Of a DNA stretch of 64,000 nt, positions 9,571 through 18,770 are shown piece after piece. Below the pieces are notes generated by a model. The model was not told the DNA's origin, did not search any database, and worked only from the letters and a program-made list of their open reading frames with translations. The stretch covers positions 1-64,000 of the forward strand of contig VGHK01000005.1 of the NCBI GenBank assembly GCA_016868305.1, given 5' to 3'. Position 1 is the stretch's first letter; each line of letters starts with the position of its first letter. The position numbers and the translations under genes are program-made. The stretch is from Betaproteobacteria bacterium (lineage in GTDB: Bacteria > Pseudomonadota > Gammaproteobacteria > Burkholderiales > Burkholderiaceae_A).

Positions 9571-10788
9571 ATGAACGCCCCGCATCCCTCTTTATTCGCC
9601 CAGGTAGACCTTGCTCCGCGCGACCCCATTCTTGGCCTTAACGAGGCTTTTGCCACCGATACCCGGGCCGACAAGGTTAACCTTGGCGTTGGAGTGTATT
9701 ACGACGAAAACGGCAAATTACCGCTACTTAAGTGCATAAAGGCCGCTGAAGAAGAAAGAACCGCCCAATCACTCGCCAAGGGCTACCAGCCCATAGAGGG
9801 TGCCGCGGCCTACAACAAGGCCGTGCAGCAGATGATCTTTGGTGCTGGCCATCCCCTTCTGGCCCAAGACAGGGTAGTTACTATCGAGGCCCTTGGCGGC
9901 ACCGGTGCTCTCAAAGTGGGGGCTGACTACCTTAGGCAGCTTCTCCCCCATGCGGCCGTTGCAATCAGCGATCCGAGCTGGGAAAACCACCGGGCACTCT
10001 TTGAGGCCGCCGGTTTTGCGGTGCACAACTATAGGTACTACGACCCTTCCTCCCGAGGCGTGGACTTTGCCGGCATGATCGCAAGCCTCAAGGCCCTGCC
10101 AGCCCAGACCATCGTGGTGCTGCATGCCTGCTGTCACAACCCCACTGGGGCCGACCTTACTGACAGCCAATGGAACGAGGTGGTGTCTGTCTGTGCTACC
10201 CGTAACCTGGTTCCCTTTCTCGACATGGCCTACCAGGGGTTCGGCCACGGCCTGCACGAAGATGCCGCTGCGCTGCGCAAGTTCGCCGAGGCAGGCCTGA
10301 GCTTTTTTGTCTCGAGTTCTTTTTCGAAGTCGTTCTCGCTCTATGGCGAGCGGGTAGGCGCCTTATCCATCGTCACTGGCAGCGCAGAAGAGTCCAAGCA
10401 CCTGCTAAGCCAGGTAAAACGGGTGATCCGCACCAATTATTCCAACCCGCCCACCCATGGTGGCGCCCTGGTAACCATGGTGCTGAACTCCACTGCGCTG
10501 AAGGCCCTATGGGAAGAGGAACTGGCCGCCATGCGTGACCGCATCCGCAGCATGCGTGAGGGCCTGGTGCAGGGCCTGAAAGACCAGGGTGTCCGGCAGG
10601 ACATGTCGTTTGTAACCCAGCAAAAAGGCATGTTCAGCTACTCTGGGCTCACCGAATCGCAGGTGACCCGACTGCGTGAAGACCATGGGGTCTACGCCGT
10701 GGCAACCGGCCGCATTTGTATTGCCGCCCTAAACAGCAAAAACCTTCCCAAGGTGTGTCAGGCCATTGCCAGCGTGATAGCTAAATAA
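9571..10788 (+). CDS. Aromatic/aspartate aminotransferase (class I, AspC/TyrB type)
   Basis: A PLP enzyme of aminotransferase class I, gamma subgroup, transferring amino groups between aspartate or aromatic amino acids and 2-oxoglutarate. The substrate-site segment is NLGVGVYYDENGKLPLL. HACCHNPTGADLT and the PLP-lysine stretch SSFSKSFSLYGERVGAL are diagnostic. The tracked ORF begins upstream at 9454, but MNAPHPSLFAQVDLAPRDPILGL at the ATG 9571 is the family's normal N-terminus and gives 405 residues. AspC and TyrB cannot be told apart by eye. It could supply the aromatic 2-oxoacids used by the indolepyruvate oxidoreductase further along, though they are not linked in an operon. Confidence 0.92.
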   Translation: MNAPHPSLFAQVDLAPRDPILGLNEAFATDTRADKVNLGVGVYYDENGKLPLLKCIKAAEEERTAQSLAKGYQPIEGAAAYNKAVQQMIFGAGHPLLAQDRVVTIEALGGTGALKVGADYLRQLLPHAAVAISDPSWENHRALFEAAGFAVHNYRYYDPSSRGVDFAGMIASLKALPAQTIVVLHACCHNPTGADLTDSQWNEVVSVCATRNLVPFLDMAYQGFGHGLHEDAAALRKFAEAGLSFFVSSSFSKSFSLYGERVGALSIVTGSAEESKHLLSQVKRVIRTNYSNPPTHGGALVTMVLNSTALKALWEEELAAMRDRIRSMREGLVQGLKDQGVRQDMSFVTQQKGMFSYSGLTESQVTRLREDHGVYAVATGRICIAALNSKNLPKVCQAIASVIAK

Positions 10789-10871
10789 GGCCGGGCAGGT
10801 ATCCAAACAATCCGCGATTGGTTTAGTCTTTCAGCATCAGAAAATCCAGCAACCAAGGAAAGGGTGTCGCC

Positions 10872-12056
10872 ATGCTCAAGCCGCAGACAAAGTTTATGTG
10901 GGAAGACCCGCTGCTCCTGTCGGACCAGCTTACCGATGAAGAGCGGATGATCCGGCAGGCCGCCCGTGAGTACTGCCAGGACAAGCTCGCGCCTCGGGTG
11001 CTTGCGGCCTTTCGGCATGAAAAGGTCGAGCCCGAGATCTTCCCCGAGATGGGCAGCCTGGGATTTCTCGGCCCCACCATCCCCACCGAATATGGCGGGG
11101 CCGGCGTGGGCGATGTTGCCTATGGCCTCATCGCGGCCGAGGTCGAGCGCGTGGACAGTGGCTACCGCAGCATGTTTAGCGTGCAGAGTTCTCTGGTCAT
11201 GCTGCCAATCTATGCCTTCGGCAACGAGGCCACACGGCAAAAGTTTCTGCCCGGCCTGGCCAAGGGAACGCTCATCGGCTGCTTTGGGCTTACCGAGCCC
11301 AACCATGGGTCTGACCCCGCCGGCATGACCACCCGCGCCAAGAAGGTCGATGGCGGATACAGCATCTCGGGGGGCAAAACCTGGATCTCCAATAGCCCCA
11401 TCGCCGATGTCTTTGTGGTCTGGGCCAAAGACGATGCCGGCGAGATCCGGGGCTTTGTGCTCGAAAAAGGCATGAAGGGCCTCTCCGCCCCTGCCATCCA
11501 TGGAAAGATCGGACTGCGCGCCTCCGTCACCGGCGAAATCGTGATGGACCAGGTGTTTGTTCCCGAAGAAAACGCCTTCCCGGATATTCGCGGGCTCAAA
11601 GGGCCGTTTACCTGCCTGAACTCCGCACGGTTTGGCATCGCCTGGGGCGCACTCGGCGCGGCCGAGTCTTGCTGGCACACGGCACGGCAGTATGTCATGG
11701 ACCGCCAACAGTTTGGCAGACCACTGGCAGCCAACCAGCTTATTCAAAAGAAGCTTGCCGACATGCAGACCGAGATCACCCTGGGCTACCAGGCGGCGTT
11801 ACGGCTGGGCCGCATGAAGGAAGAAGGTACTGCCTCGGTCGAGGCCACCTCGATTCTCAAGCGCAACAACTGCGGCAAGGCGCTTGACATCGCCCGCACC
11901 GCGCGCGACATGCTCGGGGGCAATGGCATCACCGATGAATTTGGGGTGATGCGACATATGGTGAACCTTGAAGTCGTCAACACCTACGAAGGCACCCACG
12001 ATATCCACGCGCTTATTCTTGGGCGTGCGCAGACTGGCATTCAGGCATTCTTTTAA
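10872..12056 (+). CDS. gcdH: Glutaryl-CoA dehydrogenase (acyl-CoA dehydrogenase family)
   Basis: This flavoprotein oxidises and decarboxylates glutaryl-CoA to crotonyl-CoA in lysine, tryptophan and glutarate catabolism. Family signatures are [18 protein letters not shown] for FAD binding and a C-terminal segment [20 protein letters not shown], where the glutamate (about residue 373) is the catalytic base. The exact [15 protein letters not shown] wording is characteristic of GcdH rather than short- or medium-chain dehydrogenases. The stop codon overlaps the next gene's ATG (TAATG), so the CoA-transferase is translationally coupled. The N-terminus [20 protein letters not shown] is the usual one. 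Confidence 0.93.
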   Translation: MLKPQTKFMWEDPLLLSDQLTDEERMIRQAAREYCQDKLAPRVLAAFRHEKVEPEIFPEMGSLGFLGPTIPTEYGGAGVGDVAYGLIAAEVERVDSGYRSMFSVQSSLVMLPIYAFGNEATRQKFLPGLAKGTLIGCFGLTEPNHGSDPAGMTTRAKKVDGGYSISGGKTWISNSPIADVFVVWAKDDAGEIRGFVLEKGMKGLSAPAIHGKIGLRASVTGEIVMDQVFVPEENAFPDIRGLKGPFTCLNSARFGIAWGALGAAESCWHTARQYVMDRQQFGRPLAANQLIQKKLADMQTEITLGYQAALRLGRMKEEGTASVEATSILKRNNCGKALDIARTARDMLGGNGITDEFGVMRHMVNLEVVNTYEGTHDIHALILGRAQTGIQAFF

Positions 12057-13243
12057 TGTCGGGCGGGGCATCCGCAATCCGCCACGGGCAGGCCGATCTG
12101 CTGTCGGGCGTTCGGGTGCTCGACCTGTCTCGTATTCTGGCAGGGCCCTGGTGCAGCCAGCTACTGGCAGACCTTGGGGCCACCGTGCTCAAGATCGAAC
12201 GGGCGGGCCCCGGTGATGACACCCGACAGTGGGGGCCTCCCTGGTATACGCCTGAAATTGCCAGCTATTACACCTGTACCAACCGCGGTAAGGTCTCCTT
12301 ATCGGCGGACTTCAAAAATCCGGAACATCTCGCGCAGATTCGGCTGCTGGCCAGCCGAGCCGATGTGGTCATTGAAAACTTTAAGGTCGCGCAGCTCAAG
12401 GGCTTTGGCCTAGACGCCGAGTCGCTGCGGGCAGCCAACCCCGGCCTTATCTATTGCTCGATTAGTGGCTTTGGCCAGAACGGTCCGCTGGCCTCCCAGG
12501 CGGGCTATGACTTTGCGCTGCAGGCCTACACCGGACTCATGCGCATTACGGGCGAACCCGGGCGAGAGCCACAGAAAGTCGGTGTCGCGGTGATAGACCT
12601 TTTTACGGGTCTCTACGCCTGCAATGCCATTACCGCAGCGCTTTTGCGAAAGGGCCGCACGGGCGAAGGCGCAACCATTGACTGCGCCCTGCTCGACACC
12701 GGCGTAGCCCTTCTGGCCAACCAAGCGGCAGGCTTTCTGGTGGGGGGAAAGGTGCCGCAGAGTCTGGGCAATGCCCACCCCAGCATCGTTCCCTACCAGG
12801 CCTATGCCACCGCAGACGGCTACATGGTGATTGCCGTTGGCAACGACGGCCAGTTTGCCGCCTTAGCCCAGGCACTGGGGCAGCACGACTGGATTGCCGA
12901 TGCCCGGTTTGCCACAAACCCTGCCCGGGTTGCCCACCGCGATGCCCTCAACCAGGTGCTCGCGCCAATTCTGTCTCAGCGGCCCCGCCAGGAATGGATT
13001 GGGCTACTCACACCGTTGGGCGTGCCCTGCACACCGGTATTAGGGGTGAACGAGATTTTCTCTGAGCCACAGGTGACCGAACGGGCGCTATGCGTGTCGT
13101 CCGAAGGCAGCGATGGGTTTCCCGCAGTGACCACCCTCGGGCAGCCCATGGTTATCGATGGGCTGCGCCCCGCCCATCCGCTCGCGCCCGGACCGGTGGG
13201 GCCAGAGGTGACTACTTACAGTTCGGGTCAAACCCCTTTTTAA
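12056..13243 (+). CDS. Class III CoA-transferase (CaiB/BaiF), probable glutarate CoA-transferase
   Basis: A family III CoA-transferase moving CoA between acyl donors through an aspartyl-CoA anhydride. Seen are the N-terminal LSRILAGPWCSQLLADLGATVLKIE signature (in pieces), YYTCTNRGKVSLSADFK, and the catalytic Asp181 in VGVAVIDLFTGLY. At 395 residues it is normal length. Coupling to gcdH argues that its job is to activate glutarate with succinyl-CoA, as described for the SUGCT group; the family itself is functionally broad, so this is inference. Its 3' end overlaps a small minus-strand ORF by 32 bp. Confidence 0.88.
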   Translation: MSGGASAIRHGQADLLSGVRVLDLSRILAGPWCSQLLADLGATVLKIERAGPGDDTRQWGPPWYTPEIASYYTCTNRGKVSLSADFKNPEHLAQIRLLASRADVVIENFKVAQLKGFGLDAESLRAANPGLIYCSISGFGQNGPLASQAGYDFALQAYTGLMRITGEPGREPQKVGVAVIDLFTGLYACNAITAALLRKGRTGEGATIDCALLDTGVALLANQAAGFLVGGKVPQSLGNAHPSIVPYQAYATADGYMVIAVGNDGQFAALAQALGQHDWIADARFATNPARVAHRDALNQVLAPILSQRPRQEWIGLLTPLGVPCTPVLGVNEIFSEPQVTERALCVSSEGSDGFPAVTTLGQPMVIDGLRPAHPLAPGPVGPEVTTYSSGQTPF

Positions 13244-13463
13244 GCCGGGCAAGCTTCTTTTCGGTCTCGGTCATGTACTCCTTAGACTGCGCCACCGGGT
13301 CGGGGCAGTCGCGCGTTGCCTCTGATTTGCACCCAGTGGCCACTAATACCGATAAGGCGAGCACTGTGAGAAGGCACCGAAGATGACAGCATAAGCTGCC
13401 AGGGATCAAAGGACACATTGGCAATGACAAAACTGCTCGTTTAAGTCGGCTTCCATAACCCAT
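13212..13463 (-). CDS. Possible small lipoprotein
   Basis: An 83-residue ORF whose middle is a hydrophobic stretch ending in a lipobox-like sequence (LLTVLALSVLVATGCKSE). A short charged C-terminal part follows (YMTETEKKLARLKKGFDPNCK). That layout is typical of small outer-membrane lipoproteins. The start is unclear: the tracked ATG has no Shine-Dalgarno, and the ATG of MCPLIPG or a GTG nearer the hydrophobic stretch would fit a signal peptide better. It overlaps the end of the CoA-transferase by 32 bp on the opposite strand. No specific family is recognised. Confidence 0.5.
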   Translation of the reverse strand: MGYGSRLKRAVLSLPMCPLIPGSLCCHLRCLLTVLALSVLVATGCKSEATRDCPDPVAQSKEYMTETEKKLARLKKGFDPNCK

Positions 13464-13559
13464 ACTGTACGATGAACTAGGGAAATTGCTGATCCATTAG
13501 CCCGAGACCTGCGGTGGAAAAATGGGGCATGACAACAAAGATCAGGCACAATCCGCTGT

Positions 13560-14150
13560 GTGAAATCAGGCATTCTTATTACCGCTCCCTTCTTCCGGGC
13601 CATTGACAGGCTCTCGGGAATAATCGGAAGTGTCTTGCGTTGGTTGGTTTTAGCAGCAGTTCTGCTCAGCGCCGGTAACGCCGTGGTTCGCAAGGCGTTT
13701 TCCACGAGTTCCAACGCCCTGCTTGAGGGGCAGTGGTATCTCTTCTCGGCTGTCTTCATGCTCGGGGCGGGCTATGTACTCCTGCACAACGCCCATGTTC
13801 GAATCGATTTTATTTCGGCGCGCCTTTCTGCAAGATCACGAAACCTGATTGATATTTTCGGAATCATCCTGATTTTGATGCCTACATCCGCATTTGTGGT
13901 GTGGCTATCGTGGCCCTTGTTCTCGATCGCATTTGCGAGTGGCGAAATGTCGCAGAATGCCGGCGGGCTGATTCGATGGCCCGTGCTTTTGATGATCCCA
14001 TTGGGTATGGCCCTCCTATTTCTGCAGGCGCTGTCTGAACTACACAAGCGGCTCGGTTTTCTGGCGGGTCTCGGCCCAGACCCACTCGCAGGCGTCGGTA
14101 GCAAGGATGCAGACCTCGTGAAAAATGACGAGGAAAAACCGCAGCCATGA
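13560..14150 (+). CDS. dctQ: TRAP transporter small permease (DctQ)
   Basis: The small membrane subunit of a tripartite ATP-independent periplasmic transporter, which imports organic acids using a sodium or proton gradient. The 196-residue protein has about four hydrophobic segments, e.g. VLRWLVLAAVLLSAGNAVVRK and the DctQ-typical FMLGAGYVLLHNAHVRIDF. The start is a GTG; no better one is seen. It overlaps dctM by four bases (ATGA), so the two permease subunits are co-translated. The C-terminus is charged and cytoplasmic-looking. Confidence 0.9.
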   Translation: MKSGILITAPFFRAIDRLSGIIGSVLRWLVLAAVLLSAGNAVVRKAFSTSSNALLEGQWYLFSAVFMLGAGYVLLHNAHVRIDFISARLSARSRNLIDIFGIILILMPTSAFVVWLSWPLFSIAFASGEMSQNAGGLIRWPVLLMIPLGMALLFLQALSELHKRLGFLAGLGPDPLAGVGSKDADLVKNDEEKPQP

Positions 14151-15913
14151 TTGAGGTGCTCGCCGCACAATTTCCGGTATTTATGTTTCTGGGGCTCTTT
14201 GTGCTCCTGATCAGCGGCTTTCCTGTCGCCTTTGGGCTTGCCGCCGTTGGCCTCGGCTTTGGGCTCATCGGTGTGGCCGTCGGACTGTTTCCAACGGTTT
14301 TGTTTCAGGCCCTGCCCCTGCGCATTTTTGGAATCATGCAAAACGATACGCTGTTGGCCATTCCCTTTTTTACGCTCATGGGAATCATCCTGCAGCGCAG
14401 TGGCATGGCCGAAGACCTTCTTGACACCATCGGACAGCTTTTTGGCCCAGTACGTTCGGGGCTTGCCATCGCAGTGGTCCTCGTGGGCACCCTGCTGGCG
14501 GCAACCACAGGCGTCATTGCTGCGGCGGTCATTTCGATGGGGTTGATCTCACTGCCCATCATGCTACGTTATGGCTACAACCGTTCTGTAGCCACGGGCT
14601 CTATTCTGGCTGCGGGTACACTCGTTCAGATCATCCCACCGTCTCTGGTCCTCATTGTCCTCGCCGACCAAATGGGACGCTCTGTGGGCGATATGTACAG
14701 CGCCGCCATTAAGCCCGGCCTCGTCCTCGTCGCGGTCTATCTTGGTTTTCTCGCCATTCTTGCCTTTATTCGTCCGTCGGCGGTACCTGCCTTGCCCCCT
14801 GAGGCTCGGGTCTATAAAGAACCCGACGGTAGCGCTGGCTACCGATCGCTCTTGGTTCTACTGAGCTTCTGTGGCCTTGGAGGCTTCCTCTGGTACTCGG
14901 TGCATGACAGTGTCATGGGACCGCTGCTCGGCCGCGTCGACCCAGCACCCGCTGATGAGGTCGCGGTGCTGTCGGTCACCATCGCCAGCCTTCTTGCACT
15001 AACTGTTGCGCTAATCAATCGCTACTCGGGGCTCAGGCTTTTGTCTGTTATTGCCGAGCGGGTCACATTCGCGCTCATTCCTCCGCTCGTGCTCATTTTT
15101 CTCGTGCTGGGAACCATTTTTCTTGGGGTAGCAACGCCCACAGAGGGGGGAGCCATGGGGGCCGTGGGTGCCCTATTGATGGCCTTGTCAAAGCGGCGAC
15201 TGAGCATGGCGACTCTCACCCAGTCTCTGGACCAGACCACCCGACTCTCCGTATTCGTAATGTTTATTCTGGTCGGTTCTACGATTTTCTCTTTCACGTT
15301 TAATGCCGCCGACGGCCACATATGGGTCGAGTCGCTGTTCGAGCAGCTTCCGGGCGGTCAAACAGGTTTTCTGATTCTAGTAACGGCGCTCGTCTTTATC
15401 CTGGGGTTCTTCCTCGACTTCTTTGAGATTGCATTCATCATCGTTCCCTTGTTGGTTCCAGTCGCGAATAGCCTTGGAATCGATCTCATCTGGTTTGGCA
15501 TCGTGCTGGCAATGATTCTTCAGACGTCATTCCTTACGCCACCTTTCGGCTTTTCGCTTTTTTATCTTCGCAGTGTTGCGCCCTCAAAGGGCTATGTTGA
15601 CCAGGTAAATGGAAAGCTCATAGAAGGCATCAAGACCGCAGAAATATATCGTGGAGCGTTCATTTTCGTCGTGCTACAGGTTCTTATGACTCTTGCGGTG
15701 ATCTTCTACCCGAGTCATTTACTTGGAAACTATAAGAGTGCATCCCCCTCTTACAGCGGCGGTATCGAACTTCCTGTCGCTGACCCGCTAGATGCAGCTA
15801 TAGATCCCTCAGACACAGAAACCGACTCTGAAAGCGAAGACACTGCCTCGGAAGAAGAGTCTGATGTTGATCCAGGCGCAGCGCTACTTCGGGAAATGAG
15901 GCAGCAGAAATAG
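14147..15913 (+). CDS. dctM: TRAP transporter large permease (DctM)
   Basis: The large TRAP permease subunit forms the translocation channel. DctM signatures include NDTLLAIPFFTLMGIILQRSG and LVQIIPPSLVLIVLADQMG, with TPTEGGAMGAVGALLMA and FLDFFEIAFIIVPLLVPV later. At 588 residues it is longer than the common ~430-residue DctM because of an extra hydrophobic and loop region in the middle; this long type accompanies TakP-like binding proteins. The last ~35 residues form an unusual Ser/Glu/Asp-rich acidic tail. A strong terminator hairpin follows at once. Substrate is inferred from the dctP next door to be a 2-oxo or related organic acid. Confidence 0.93.
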   Translation: MIEVLAAQFPVFMFLGLFVLLISGFPVAFGLAAVGLGFGLIGVAVGLFPTVLFQALPLRIFGIMQNDTLLAIPFFTLMGIILQRSGMAEDLLDTIGQLFGPVRSGLAIAVVLVGTLLAATTGVIAAAVISMGLISLPIMLRYGYNRSVATGSILAAGTLVQIIPPSLVLIVLADQMGRSVGDMYSAAIKPGLVLVAVYLGFLAILAFIRPSAVPALPPEARVYKEPDGSAGYRSLLVLLSFCGLGGFLWYSVHDSVMGPLLGRVDPAPADEVAVLSVTIASLLALTVALINRYSGLRLLSVIAERVTFALIPPLVLIFLVLGTIFLGVATPTEGGAMGAVGALLMALSKRRLSMATLTQSLDQTTRLSVFVMFILVGSTIFSFTFNAADGHIWVESLFEQLPGGQTGFLILVTALVFILGFFLDFFEIAFIIVPLLVPVANSLGIDLIWFGIVLAMILQTSFLTPPFGFSLFYLRSVAPSKGYVDQVNGKLIEGIKTAEIYRGAFIFVVLQVLMTLAVIFYPSHLLGNYKSASPSYSGGIELPVADPLDAAIDPSDTETDSESEDTASEEESDVDPGAALLREMRQQK

Positions 15914-15943
15914 AAAATGCCCAACGGCGAAGTTGGGCATTTT
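15914..15943. terminator. Bidirectional intrinsic terminator between dctM and dctP
   Basis: A 12-bp perfect stem (AAAATGCCCAAC pairing with GTTGGGCATTTT) closes a 6-base loop. The stem is flanked by A and T runs on the two sides, so it can terminate both the plus-strand dctQM transcript and the minus-strand dctP transcript. Confidence 0.9.
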
Positions 15944-15979
15944 CTAAGAGAAACGAACAACCAAAACCGAGCTACAGGG

Positions 15980-17059
15980 CTACAGCTTTAGTCCCTGCAT
16001 ATAGCTATCAAATCGCGATTCTGTAAATCTGAACCACTGGTTGACGTTACGTCTGAAGTCTGAGTAGTCCGCATAAATCTTCTGCCAACGCGGGTTTGAA
16101 GCAGAGAGCTCGGAATAGTAGGCGGTGGCCTCTTTAAACGCTGCATCCATAATTGGCTTGGGCATTGCAAAAAGCTTAGCGCCATTCTTCACTAATTCAC
16201 GAAGGGCTGCGGGGTTGCGGGCATCGTACTTGGCCTGCATTTCATTATGCGCAAACGCCGCAGCAGTCTCGACGATGTTCTTGAGGTCATTGGGAAGGGC
16301 GTCATAGGCCTTCTTGCTCACATAAAGGGACAATTGAGGGCCACCCTCCCACCAAGCAGGATAGTAATAATTCTTGGCGACTTTGAAAAATCCGAGCTTA
16401 AGATCATCGTACGGACCCACCCATTCGACAGCGTCTAGAGTACCTCGCTCAAGGGCCGGATAGATTTCCCCGCCGGGAATATTCTGCGGAACCCCACCGA
16501 TACGCTCGAGCACCTTGCCGCCAAAACCACCAATACGCATCTTAAGGCCCTTGATATCGGCAAGTGTCTTAATTTCTTTACGATACCACCCGCCCATTTG
16601 CGCGCCGGTATTACCCATAGGGAAGTTAACGATGTTGTAATCAGCATAAAACTCACGGAAAAGCTTCAGCCCGTTGCCGTCGTACATCCACGCGGTCATC
16701 TGGCGTGAGTTCAGGCCAAAGGGGATAGCGCAATCCATCGCAAACGTTGGGTCTTTACCGAAAAAGTAATACGGTGCAGTGTGCGACATTTCCACCGTGC
16801 CCTGCTGAATCGCGTCCACCACCCCAAACGGGGGGACAAGCTCACCGCCCGCATGAACCGAAATGGTCAGGCGCCCGTTTGAGGCGGCGTTAACTCTTGC
16901 CGCAAAAGTCTCAGCCGCGCCGAAGATAGTATCAAGAGCCTTTGGGAAGCTTGATGCGAGCCGCCAACGGATGGCCTCCTGGGCCCGAACCGCGGGCGCA
17001 ACCCCAGTGGCAAGGATACCGGCTACCCCAGTACCGGCAACAAAATCACGTCTTTTCAT
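15980..17059 (-). CDS. dctP: TRAP transporter substrate-binding protein (DctP, TakP-like)
   Basis: The periplasmic solute receptor of the TRAP system. The N-terminus MKRRDFVAGTGVAG with a hydrophobic run and AVRAQEA cleavage region looks like a twin-arginine signal. The mature protein (IRWRLASSFPKALDTIFG) and the GTLDAVEWVGPYDDLKLGF segment resemble the TakP group that binds 2-oxoacids. Length 359 is normal. It faces dctQM convergently across the shared terminator instead of being in the same operon, so receptor and permease must be transcribed separately. The ligand is inferred. Confidence 0.92.
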   Translation of the reverse strand: MKRRDFVAGTGVAGILATGVAPAVRAQEAIRWRLASSFPKALDTIFGAAETFAARVNAASNGRLTISVHAGGELVPPFGVVDAIQQGTVEMSHTAPYYFFGKDPTFAMDCAIPFGLNSRQMTAWMYDGNGLKLFREFYADYNIVNFPMGNTGAQMGGWYRKEIKTLADIKGLKMRIGGFGGKVLERIGGVPQNIPGGEIYPALERGTLDAVEWVGPYDDLKLGFFKVAKNYYYPAWWEGGPQLSLYVSKKAYDALPNDLKNIVETAAAFAHNEMQAKYDARNPAALRELVKNGAKLFAMPKPIMDAAFKEATAYYSELSASNPRWQKIYADYSDFRRNVNQWFRFTESRFDSYMQGLKL

Positions 17060-17145
17060 AATGTCTCCATAAAGAGTTGGTTAAAACCGCATTACCTTAT
17101 ATCTGTATCGGAAAAAACACTAGCAACGTGGGTGGAGTGTTTTCC

Positions 17146-18357
17146 CTAGGTCTTTTTCAGAAGAACCGGCTCTGCTACCCGCCGTACATGATCCGGCACC
17201 ATGGTCTTCATCTTTGCGGGTAGCTCGCGCGATAGGTGAATTACCGTTTCGGCAGCCTTCATTTCGATTCGGGCACGCGCAAACTCCATGCCCTTGGGGC
17301 CAAACCAGGTCATCAGACGGCCTACAACTGGGCGTAACCAGTTCGGCATGCGCCGAAGCGGAAGACCCCCGGCCGCACGCTGCGTATTCTCAACAAATCC
17401 CCGCACCGCAGCATGACGATTCCCCGAATCGGTGGGCTTTGTCAGCACCAGTTCATCGCCAAGCAGTTCTACCAGTTTCTGGCCTTTGGCATTGCGCACA
17501 ACCAGCCACTGCTGCCCTTCTCCGCCCATATAGCCCACGGTAATGTCGGACAATGCATTGACATAGTCGACACAGGTACGGCAGGTGAGCGGAAAGAAAT
17601 CGGCGGGCAGGTCTGCCAGTGGCAGTTGCAGAAAGGGGATAAGCTTTTTACGCCCGTCCTCAAACCGCAACTCCACCTGGTAATCGGCCCGGAACTCAAG
17701 ATAGCTCACTGTTTGGGGAGTCTCGGTCAGTTTTTCCAGAAACAGATGAAAGTTCTCTGTCGTAGTGTTGTCCGAGCACGGTGTGCCTATCACCCATAGG
17801 TCGGCAAAGCCATATTGCTCCGCAAGGGCGCGCAGTGCATAGACCTGACAAGGAATTCCGATAACAGCAAGCCTTTTAATCCCCTGCGCCAACGCGGGCT
17901 CTATCAGCGACAACAGAGGAGCATAACCCATGCGCATACCCCGACAGGCCGCAATATCACTTGGCTTACGCACGAGTACCGGCTCCGGACGCCAACGGTC
18001 CTCGGCTGCGGGCTTCATGGTAAGCACAGCATCGACAAGATTCTCTTCAAGCAGCCGTTCGGCCATACGGGTGGTAATCCCCGTCCATTGAGCCCCCGCC
18101 AATGGCTGCCGCAGACGGGCACGCCAGATAGCCTGGTGCGGACCAAAGTAGAGCTGGCTGGGGTCTTCTAGGGCGCGCTGCGCACCATGCACCTGCCGCT
18201 CCCAGCGCGGATAGTCTGGCGCAATAAACTGGCACGCGGTTGCGCAGTTTTTAGGAGAAGAAGACCGAGACACCCCGCAGTCAGTACAAAGCCTTCGGTA
18301 CGGCGGCGCAGTCGCCGCCAAAAGTGTTACGACCTTTTTGGATGGGTCTGTAGCCAC
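17146..18357 (-). CDS. BciB-like divinyl reductase / FrhB-family flavin-FeS protein
   Basis: A 403-residue member of the coenzyme F420 hydrogenase/dehydrogenase beta-subunit (FrhB) family. Cysteines at 24, 27, 38 and 42 (RLCTDCG...NCATAC) suggest an N-terminal Fe-S cluster; further cysteines occur in IGIPCQVYALRAL, IGTPCSDN and LTCRTCVDYVNALSDITVGYMG. Segments LYFGPHQ, GAQWTGI and the spacing of GTPCSDN are those I associate with BciB, the ferredoxin-dependent 8-vinyl reductase of (bacterio)chlorophyll synthesis, more than with archaeal FrhB. No other photosynthesis gene is in the window, so it could be a paralogue with another substrate. It begins with GTG and overlaps the MarR-like gene by 31 bp. 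Confidence 0.75.
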   Translation of the reverse strand: MATDPSKKVVTLLAATAPPYRRLCTDCGVSRSSSPKNCATACQFIAPDYPRWERQVHGAQRALEDPSQLYFGPHQAIWRARLRQPLAGAQWTGITTRMAERLLEENLVDAVLTMKPAAEDRWRPEPVLVRKPSDIAACRGMRMGYAPLLSLIEPALAQGIKRLAVIGIPCQVYALRALAEQYGFADLWVIGTPCSDNTTTENFHLFLEKLTETPQTVSYLEFRADYQVELRFEDGRKKLIPFLQLPLADLPADFFPLTCRTCVDYVNALSDITVGYMGGEGQQWLVVRNAKGQKLVELLGDELVLTKPTDSGNRHAAVRGFVENTQRAAGGLPLRRMPNWLRPVVGRLMTWFGPKGMEFARARIEMKAAETVIHLSRELPAKMKTMVPDHVRRVAEPVLLKKT

Positions 18358-18713
18358 CGCTTGGTCTTCTGATCCAGTTCTTGGATAGCCTGAACCAGCT
18401 TTGGCGTGACTGTGATCACTTTTCGCCGCGTGTCTATCGCATCGACCTCAGCCTGAATAAGCCCCTCACGGAGCAAGGCAGAAAGGCATTTATGCAGCGT
18501 CGCAGGCGAAGCCACTTTAGACTTGGTGATGATCGTCTGCACATACAACGGCTCTGGCGACGACCGCGCCGAGTAGATCCAGTCGACGAGGCGAATAGAG
18601 AGGGTGTCGAGAGCGCGCAATGGACTTTCCGCAATGGCCCTTTCGGCAAAGGACCGAATGCCATACCATGCACTCATGTTTGCTGCTGCGTTGGAAGAGG
18701 TTTTTTTATTCAT
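18327..18713 (-). CDS. MarR-like winged-helix regulator
   Basis: A 128-residue DNA-binding protein. The segment PLYVQTIITKSKVASPATLHKCLSAL reads as the recognition helix-turn-helix, followed by LLREGLIQAEVDAIDTRRKVI, the beta wing with the Asp-x-Arg typical of MarR proteins. It overlaps the start of the BciB-like gene by 31 bp, so both are probably one transcript and the regulator may control that gene. An inverted repeat (18750-18770) lies ~40 bp upstream, between this gene and the divergent HtrA-like gene. The ligand is unknown. Confidence 0.75.
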   Translation of the reverse strand: MNKKTSSNAAANMSAWYGIRSFAERAIAESPLRALDTLSIRLVDWIYSARSSPEPLYVQTIITKSKVASPATLHKCLSALLREGLIQAEVDAIDTRRKVITVTPKLVQAIQELDQKTKRWLQTHPKRS

Positions 18714-18749
18714 AGAGAGAGTTTAAAGTAATCTACGAAGTCTTTTCTT

Positions 18750-18770
18750 GTGTTCGTATTTTTAGAACAC
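18750..18770. promoter_or_regulatory. Palindromic operator candidate
   Basis: GTGTTC and GAACAC form a perfect inverted repeat around a 9-bp A/T-rich centre. It sits in the only gap between the divergently transcribed MarR-like gene and HtrA-like gene (18714-18803). Size and location suit a dimeric winged-helix regulator. The TGT...ACA ends recall PpsR/CrtJ sites, but the spacing is 13 rather than 12. Confidence 0.5.

Noticed and set aside
10805-10824. Stem AAACAATC/GATTGGTTT between the aminotransferase and gcdH genes as a terminator
   Set aside because: The stem is A/T-rich with a bulge and only a weak T-rich tail, so it is too weak to call.
10758-11747. 329-codon minus-strand ORF opposite gcdH
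   Set aside because: It is antisense to a complete, well-supported glutaryl-CoA dehydrogenase and has no ribosome site or recognised family.
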